From Clostridiales bacterium (GTDB taxonomy: Bacteria; Bacillota; Clostridia; Peptostreptococcales; JAAYPU01), in assembly GCA_012519645.1 (NCBI GenBank), contig JAAYPU010000051.1, positions 1 to 10,462 on the forward strand: a stretch of 10,462 nt of DNA. The letters run 5' to 3'. Position numbers and translations under genes: made by a program. Of the stretch, positions 6,215-10,462 are shown one piece after another (the stretch's first letter is position 1; the number at the start of each line of letters is the position of its first letter). Under the pieces are notes generated by a model. It was given only the letters and a program-made list of their open reading frames with translations, made no database searches and was not told the origin of the DNA.

Positions 6215-7219
6215 TTATATAAATGTAAAGTTTAATACTAAATAGATAAGATACAAACCTAAAAGTACACCGCCTTCTCTCCTTCCAAGAAAACGATTCT
6301 TCTTAGCTAATATTCTGAATATCAATAATATGATCAACATAAACGGTATTTGCAGCTTATAAAATTCTGTGGGAACTATAAGTCCTCCTGACGTAACGGC
6401 TGCAGAACTGCCAATAACAAATAATATATTTAGAATATCCGCGCCTACGATATTTCCCACAGCTAATTCACCATGACCTTTACGTACAGACATTACAGCT
6501 GTAATCAATTCAGGCAGGCTTGTTCCGAATGCTACCAATGTTGCTGCTATAATGCTTTGAGGAATACCGGCACGGACTGCAGTTATTTCTACTGACGGAA
6601 TAAGTACTTTTGAGGCAAAGACGACAAGAGCTATTCCAATTGCCAGCTTTAATAATTGAATGAATAGAGAACTTTGATTCTCATCACCCGGAAAATCTAC
6701 ATCGACATTGCATTGCTGAGCCCATCTGATACTTCCTATTATATAGACTATAAGTAAAGCAAGAAGTATAAATCCCATCCATTGTGTAATACGTCCTTCG
6801 GGTCCTCTGGACAAGAACGGTAATGATACAATAGCCAATAAAAACCCTGCGGCAACTTGAATACGTCCTTGTCGGTTAATTGTGAGCTTATCTATTGCTA
6901 ATTTCCCAATCAATGCTGCGACACCGAGAATCAAACCGGTATCTACAATAATAGAACCAATTGCATTCCCTAATGCTAAACCAGGATTTCCTTTTACGGC
7001 AGCAAAAACAGAAACCGTTGCTTCCGGCAATGTTGTTCCAAGACTAACAATTGTAGCTCCAATAATCATCTTTGGCACATTCCAGCGAAGTGATAAACTT
7101 ACAGCTTCATCTACCAGCATATCTGCACCTTTACTTAATACAGCAAAGCTAATAGCAATTATAACAAGCAAAATCCCTATAGGTGCCGGGGTAAGAAAAG
7201 AATGAATCAATTGTTCCAT
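6215..7219 (-). CDS. CaCA-family cation antiporter (YrbG-like), probable divalent-cation exporter
   Basis: An inner-membrane antiporter of 334 residues with the two inverted alpha repeats of the sodium/calcium exchanger superfamily. Repeat 1 has GATIVSLGTTLPEATVS (55-71) and LALGNAIGSIIVD (81-93). Repeat 2 has AATLVAFGTSLPELITA (225-241) and LAVGNIVGADILN (252-264). A central loop (about 168-186, acidic) separates the halves. The key glutamates of both repeats are present (E66 and E237). By spacing to NCX_Mj, the repeat-1 Asn is replaced by Asp93 and the repeat-2 Asp by Asn264, and Ser by Ala260, so ion selectivity may differ from Na+/Ca2+. The start is the ATG at 7219 with AAAGGAAG six bases upstream; an in-frame ATG at 7243 has no ribosome binding site. 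A Mn2+-type riboswitch and terminator precede it, which points to Mn2+ export. That substrate is inference. Confidence 0.9.
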   Translation of the reverse strand: MEQLIHSFLTPAPIGILLVIIAISFAVLSKGADMLVDEAVSLSLRWNVPKMIIGATIVSLGTTLPEATVSVFAAVKGNPGLALGNAIGSIIVDTGLILGVAALIGKLAIDKLTINRQGRIQVAAGFLLAIVSLPFLSRGPEGRITQWMGFILLALLIVYIIGSIRWAQQCNVDVDFPGDENQSSLFIQLLKLAIGIALVVFASKVLIPSVEITAVRAGIPQSIIAATLVAFGTSLPELITAVMSVRKGHGELAVGNIVGADILNILFVIGSSAAVTSGGLIVPTEFYKLQIPFMLIILLIFRILAKKNRFLGRREGGVLLGLYLIYLVLNFTFI

Positions 7220-7254
7220 AATTATCTTCCTTTCGTTATACATTGATTAGCCTA

Positions 7255-7298
7255 TGTATAAAAGACCCTACAGTTTATACATATAAACCATAGAGTCT
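7255..7298 (-). terminator. Riboswitch expression platform: intrinsic terminator
   Basis: The minus-strand RNA from 7298 to 7263 folds into a long stem of about 16 pairs (two of them G-U) around an AUGU loop, followed by UUUUAU. Its 5' arm (AGACTCTATGG) contains the 3' strand of the aptamer's closing stem P1, so the two structures exclude each other. An aptamer held together by ligand should prevent this hairpin and allow read-through into the antiporter gene: an ON switch. The T-run is short and interrupted. Confidence 0.8.
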
Positions 7299-7380
7299 CA
7301 CTAAACTAAACTAGTTATCAAAGCCGGGGAAACCCGTAATGACGACTTTGATTCCATAATAGAAAGTTACTCCCTCTAAC
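7288..7380 (-). promoter_or_regulatory. yybP-ykoY (Mn2+) riboswitch aptamer
   Basis: The minus strand carries the family's conserved pieces in order: TTAGAGGGAGTAAC at the 5' side, then AAAGTCGTCATTACGGG, then CCCCGGCTTTGAT, and finally GTGAGACTCTATGG. P1 is UAGAG pairing with CUCUA. The long central helix pairs ATCAAAGT with GCTTTGAT, with an inner CGGG/CCCG stem. These match my memory of the yybP-ykoY consensus (GGGGAGUA, AAAGUCGUCA, CCGGCUUU, GCGAGACC), the class shown to sense Mn2+. It starts within a few bases of the predicted transcription start and precedes a cation antiporter. Confidence 0.92.
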
Positions 7381-7387
7381 AAATGAA

Positions 7388-7416
7388 ATTATATAGGTTT
7401 ATAAAATAGCTGTCAA
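7388..7416 (-). promoter_or_regulatory. Consensus promoter for the riboswitch-antiporter transcript
   Basis: The minus strand shows an exact TTGACA (7411-7416), a spacer of exactly 17 bases, and an exact TATAAT (7388-7393). Transcription should begin at about 7380, right at the 5' edge of the riboswitch. Such a strong promoter fits a gene whose output is controlled by termination rather than initiation. A 7-bp inverted repeat (TTTCATT / AATGAAA, 7431-7451) lies about 15 bases upstream of the -35, with no identified binding protein. Confidence 0.9.
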
Positions 7417-7534
7417 TACTAAGTAATTATTTTCATTTTCCGATAATGAAATCCCTAATTTATAATTCCAAATATATAATTGGTAATTATTAAAGCTTAC
7501 TTTAGAATATTTAAAACAAATCAATCCACATTTA

Positions 7535-7543
7535 TGCTAAAAT
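7535..7543 (+). promoter_or_regulatory. Extended -10 promoter for the small membrane peptide
   Basis: TGCTAAAAT is an extended -10 (TG, one base, TAAAAT) on the plus strand. No good -35 is visible. The start would be near 7550, about 30 bases before the small gene's ATG. The stretch 7417-7534 between the two divergent promoters is AT-rich and I see no gene in it. Confidence 0.5.
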
Positions 7544-7578
7544 ATATTTATTCAATATTTATAAAAGAGGTGTAGACG

Positions 7579-7680
7579 ATGATGAATCAAAAATTTGCGC
7601 GTAAGGTTTTTACTGTTATAGCGTTTCTAATAATAATATCCATGGTGGTACTGTATATACCAACACTAATGTTTTACTAA
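7579..7680 (+). CDS. Small single-pass membrane peptide, 33 residues
   Basis: A complete small reading frame encoding MMNQKFARKVFTVIAFLIII and 13 further residues ending in LMFY. It has a basic N-terminus (K5, R8, K9) followed by one hydrophobic helix from about residue 11 to 31, so an N-inside membrane peptide is predicted. AGAGGTG lies 8 bases before the first ATG; the second ATG (7582) is an equally possible start. A promoter element is present about 40 bases upstream. It is divergent from the antiporter and convergent with pheT. Its size and layout recall tiny Firmicute membrane peptides such as the stressosome-associated Prli42 type, but I cannot show homology. The TAA is followed within three bases by heptamer repeats. 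Confidence 0.7.
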   Translation: MMNQKFARKVFTVIAFLIIISMVVLYIPTLMFY

Positions 7681-7683
7681 AAC

Positions 7684-7873
7684 AACTGAAAACTGATAAC
7701 TGATAACTGAAAGATAAGGAGGAAATTTTGCTGAAAGCAAAATTTCTACATCAAATCATAAATCATAAATCTTAAATCATAATTAAACTGTGCGGAGCAC
7801 ATATTAGTAAGAGGGAATTTCATTTATGAAATTCCCTCAATACTCTATACTCCATACTCTGATGCGCAGCATC
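7684..7873. repeat. Heptamer arrays with hairpins, block D
   Basis: This fills the gap between the convergent small peptide gene and pheT. Arrays: AACTGAA/T x4 (7684-7711), AAATCAT/AAATCTT x4 (7753-7780) and TACTCTA/TACTCCA x3 (7841-7861). Hairpins: a 9-bp AAATTTTGC stem with loop TGAAA (7723-7745), GTGC-GGA-GCAC (7790-7800), a stem of about 12 bp starting GAGGGAATTTCAT (7811-7838), and GATGC-GCA-GCATC (7861-7873). The last begins one base after the pheT stop. The left third, reverse-complemented, aligns with block A 301-370. The 7811-7838 hairpin could slow polymerase from either side, but lacks a T-run. Confidence 0.85.
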
Positions 7874-7874
7874 A

Positions 7875-10265
7875 TTATTGGTCTCGAAGCTCTGCACCCA
7901 GCTTTTCTTTAAGTGCTTTCACGACCTTATCTTGAACAGAATTGACTTCATCATCAGTCAACGTTTTATTTATATCCCTGTAAACAAGATTATACGCGAC
8001 GCTTTTATATCCTTCTTTGACCTGTTTTCCTCTGTAAATATCAAACAATTCTACACTTTCCAATAATTTGCCGCCATTACTTTTAATAATGTCTTCGATC
8101 TCTTTTACAAACACTCTCTCTTCCACTACCAAAGCGATATCCCTTTCTACAGAAGGATATTTTGGCAGAGGCATATATAATTTTTCAGTGTTTGAATGTC
8201 TGATTAAACCTTCGAAATCTATTTCACATATATAGACCCTTGCAGAAATATCGTAATTTTCGGCAACATCAGGATGTATCTCACCCATGATTCCCAAAAA
8301 TGAACCATTATAGATAATGTTTGAGCATCTTCCAGGATGAAAAGTAGAGTGATTTACCTCCGGTTCAAAATCAACATTTTTTATACCGATTTTATCTAAT
8401 ATTGTTTCCACAACACCTTTCAGCATATAGAAATCATTTGTTTCACCATACATGCCTAATACAAGGCTCAAGGGTTCATTTGGAAGCTTTTCTTCTGATG
8501 GGATAAAAATCCTGCCTATTTCAAAAGCAGCAGCATTATTAATATTTCTGTTATAGTTTCTAACAAGGACCTCCATCATATTAGGAACTAGTGTAGTACG
8601 CATAACGCTGTTTTCTTCACCCAGCGGGTTTATTAATCTAACAAAATTCCTTTTGATACTGTTTTCCGGCACCATTATCATATCTACCCCTTTAGGGCTG
8701 ACAAAGGAATAAGTCTGGATTTCATTGACTCCAACTGCTATAAGCGTTTCCTTAATAGTATCCTCTAATATACGTCTATTGGTTTTGCCTCCTTGAATAT
8801 TTCCTTTAGGTACAGTCACATTAAGTTTGTCATACCCGTAAATACGTGCCGCTTCCTCCAGAAAGTCTATTTCTTCCTTTAAATCCAGCCTTACCGTAGG
8901 AGGAGTCACATATAAATCGTCACCTTTTGCTTCAACAATCATTTCAAGTCTTTCAAATATATTTGACAATTCAAGATTAGACATTTCGGTTCCCAAAAGA
9001 GCATTAATACGATGTGTACGCACCTTTACGGAGGCTGCTTCATATTTTTGCGGATATATATCAATAATACCTTTTACAATAGTACCTGCGCCCAGCATTT
9101 CTACTAGCTTGCATACCCTGTTAATGGCATCCAAAGTCAAATTAGGGTCTATACCTTTTTCAAATCTTGCAGATGCTTCTGTTCTGAGAGCAAGCTTTTT
9201 AGATGTCGCTCTTATGTTGTCTGCGTTAAAATTAGCTGATTCAATAACAATTGTTGTGGTTTCATCCGTTATTTCTGAGTTTAACCCACCCATAACGCCT
9301 GCAAGTCCAATACCTTTTTCCGCATCATTTATCAGTAGCATATCAGCATCAAGCTTTCTCTCAGTACCGTCAAGAGTAACGAATTTTTGATTTTCCGATG
9401 CGGTATCAACGATTATTTTATTCCCTGATATGAATTTTGAATCAAATGCATGAAGCGGCTGACCATACTCCAGCATAACATAATTAGTAATATCAACAAT
9501 ATTATTGATTGGTCTGACACCTGCTGAAATCAGTCTTTTTTGAAGCCACCATGGAGACTGCTCGATCTTTACATCTTTTATTACCTTTGCAGTATATCTC
9601 CTGCAAAGTTCAGGCTTCTTTACTTCTATTGCAATATACTTATTTATATCATCTGTTTCATTTAGTATCCTTGTATCCGGATACTCTATTTTTTCCTCAA
9701 AAACAGCAGCTGCTTCTCTCGCCATTCCCAGCATACTCAGGCAATCAGGTCTGTTAGGCGTAATTTCAAACTCAATGACATCCTCTTTAAGTTGAAGCGC
9801 TTCCACTATATCAATACCTAAAGGATATTCCTTATCAAGAATAAAGATGCCATCTTTATGAGCAACCGGAATAACTTTATCGGTATATCCCAATTCTTTT
9901 GCCGAGCACAGCATTCCATCAGACTCAATACCTCTGAGCTTTCCTTTTTTAATTTTGATGCCTCCCGGAAGTATGCCGCCGGATTTAACAACCGGAATAT
10001 AATCACCGACATTTACATTTGTGGCACCGGTTACTATTTGCAAGACTTCATTTCCAACGTCCACCATCACAACGGACAGCTTATCCGCATCCGGATGTTT
10101 TTCCAGTTGCGTTATTCTTCCTACAACGACATCCTTGATTTCTTCTCCAAAAGATTCCACAACTTCAATGTTAGACCCGGACATAATCATTTTATCGCAA
10201 AACTCTTTAAGCTCTATGTTATCTATATTTACATATTCCCTTAACCAACTGATCGGAACAAGCAT
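7875..10265 (-). CDS. pheT: Phenylalanine--tRNA ligase beta subunit
   Basis: The large subunit of the cytoplasmic (alpha-beta)2 PheRS, which charges tRNA-Phe. At 796 residues it has the full bacterial length. Domain order: an N-terminal segment beginning MLVPISWLREYV; an OB-fold tRNA-binding domain (about 42-150, with HPDADKL at 57-63 and RGIESDGMLCS at 111-121); the B1-linked motif EITPNRPDCLSMLGMARE (about 167-184); the B3/B4 editing domain (about 210-385, with VRPINNIVDITNYVMLEYGQ and TEASARFEKGID); the B5 domain (about 405-475); the catalytic-like core; and the FDX-ACB anticodon-binding domain from PLPKYPSVERDIALVV to the end. The ATG has AGGAGG eight bases upstream. That ribosome binding site overlaps the pheS stop, so translation is probably coupled. 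A repeat hairpin begins one base after the stop codon. Confidence 0.98.
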   Translation of the reverse strand: MLVPISWLREYVNIDNIELKEFCDKMIMSGSNIEVVESFGEEIKDVVVGRITQLEKHPDADKLSVVMVDVGNEVLQIVTGATNVNVGDYIPVVKSGGILPGGIKIKKGKLRGIESDGMLCSAKELGYTDKVIPVAHKDGIFILDKEYPLGIDIVEALQLKEDVIEFEITPNRPDCLSMLGMAREAAAVFEEKIEYPDTRILNETDDINKYIAIEVKKPELCRRYTAKVIKDVKIEQSPWWLQKRLISAGVRPINNIVDITNYVMLEYGQPLHAFDSKFISGNKIIVDTASENQKFVTLDGTERKLDADMLLINDAEKGIGLAGVMGGLNSEITDETTTIVIESANFNADNIRATSKKLALRTEASARFEKGIDPNLTLDAINRVCKLVEMLGAGTIVKGIIDIYPQKYEAASVKVRTHRINALLGTEMSNLELSNIFERLEMIVEAKGDDLYVTPPTVRLDLKEEIDFLEEAARIYGYDKLNVTVPKGNIQGGKTNRRILEDTIKETLIAVGVNEIQTYSFVSPKGVDMIMVPENSIKRNFVRLINPLGEENSVMRTTLVPNMMEVLVRNYNRNINNAAAFEIGRIFIPSEEKLPNEPLSLVLGMYGETNDFYMLKGVVETILDKIGIKNVDFEPEVNHSTFHPGRCSNIIYNGSFLGIMGEIHPDVAENYDISARVYICEIDFEGLIRHSNTEKLYMPLPKYPSVERDIALVVEERVFVKEIEDIIKSNGGKLLESVELFDIYRGKQVKEGYKSVAYNLVYRDINKTLTDDEVNSVQDKVVKALKEKLGAELRDQ

Positions 10266-10276
10266 TTTAATTCCTC

Positions 10277-10462
10277 CTATCTGAATTGTTCTATAAATCT
10301 CATATCATTTTCGAAGAATAGCCTAATGTCGTCTACCTCATATTTAAGCATGGCTATACGCTCTACTCCCATACCGAAAGCAAAACCGCTATAAACTTCA
10401 GTATCAACATTGCCTTCTTTCAACACATTTGGATGTACCATTCCCGCTCCTAAGATTTCAAT
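10277..10462 (-). CDS. pheS: Phenylalanine--tRNA ligase alpha subunit, C-terminal part only
   Basis: The final 61 residues of PheRS alpha, cut by the right edge of the window. They read IEILGAGMVHPNVL at the start, then GFAFGMGVERIAMLKY, and end DIRLFFENDMRFIEQFR. The G-F-x-F-G-M-G-x-E-R stretch is class II motif 3, whose arginine contacts ATP. The alpha subunit carries the aminoacylation active site. The TAG stop forms part of the pheT ribosome binding site (TAGGAGG), and pheT follows after 11 bases in one operon. The promoter and any T-box leader would lie outside the window. Confidence 0.98.
   Translation of the reverse strand: MEILGAGMVHPNVLKEGNVDTEVYSGFAFGMGVERIAMLKYEVDDIRLFFENDMRFIEQFR

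Noticed and set aside
7431..7452. Fur- or MntR-type operator upstream of the antiporter promoter
   Set aside because: Only half of a GATAATGA-like site is present, it lies upstream of the -35, and control is already explained by the riboswitch.
7811..7838. Long hairpin between the convergent small gene and pheT as a bidirectional terminator
   Set aside because: Flanks are TTACTAAT on one side and AATACTC on the other, without U-tracts. It may slow polymerase but cannot be called a terminator from sequence.
9858..10244. 128-codon open frame on the plus strand
   Set aside because: It lies wholly antisense to pheT, has no ribosome binding site that I recognise, and the encoded sequence resembles no family.

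Overview
The window comes from an AT-rich, low-GC Gram-positive anaerobe, most likely a member of the Clostridia. The evidence is the gene order pheS-pheT / zapA-like / mutS2, strong AGGAGG-type ribosome binding sites, consensus sigma-A-type promoters and a Mn2+-type riboswitch. I cannot name the genus. Almost everything is on the minus strand, so transcription runs from high to low coordinates. The one exception is a 33-residue membrane peptide gene on the plus strand.

From right to left: the 3' end of pheS and complete pheT (phenylalanyl-tRNA synthetase alpha and beta, 11 bases apart); a repeat-filled gap between convergent genes; the small plus-strand membrane peptide; a divergent intergenic region with a perfect promoter (TTGACA, 17 bases, TATAAT), a yybP-ykoY (Mn2+) riboswitch and its terminator; a CaCA-family cation antiporter that the riboswitch should control; a ZapA-like coiled-coil protein; mutS2; a DUF523/TudS-type Fe-S protein; argS with its own promoter; and the 5' end of a B12-binding radical SAM gene that starts with TTG.

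The genes are mostly housekeeping: two aminoacyl-tRNA synthetases, a division-type protein and MutS2. The antiporter with its riboswitch looks like a self-contained metal-homeostasis cassette, in which excess Mn2+ relieves termination and lets a putative cation exporter be made.

The most unusual content is in four intergenic gaps (about 206-434, 2211-2314, 2781-3005 and 7684-7873). Each is built from short tandem arrays whose unit is always 7 bases (12 arrays, 2-5 units each, different unit sequences), alternating with perfect or near-perfect hairpins. Three copies of one composite unit can be aligned. The arrays run into gene ends: stop codons of argS, mutS2 and the DUF523 gene lie inside them, and the last 15 residues of the DUF523 protein are repeat-encoded. 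One hairpin loop is inverted relative to its flanks between two copies. The architecture resembles the heptameric STRR repeats known from cyanobacteria, but in a Firmicute-type genome.
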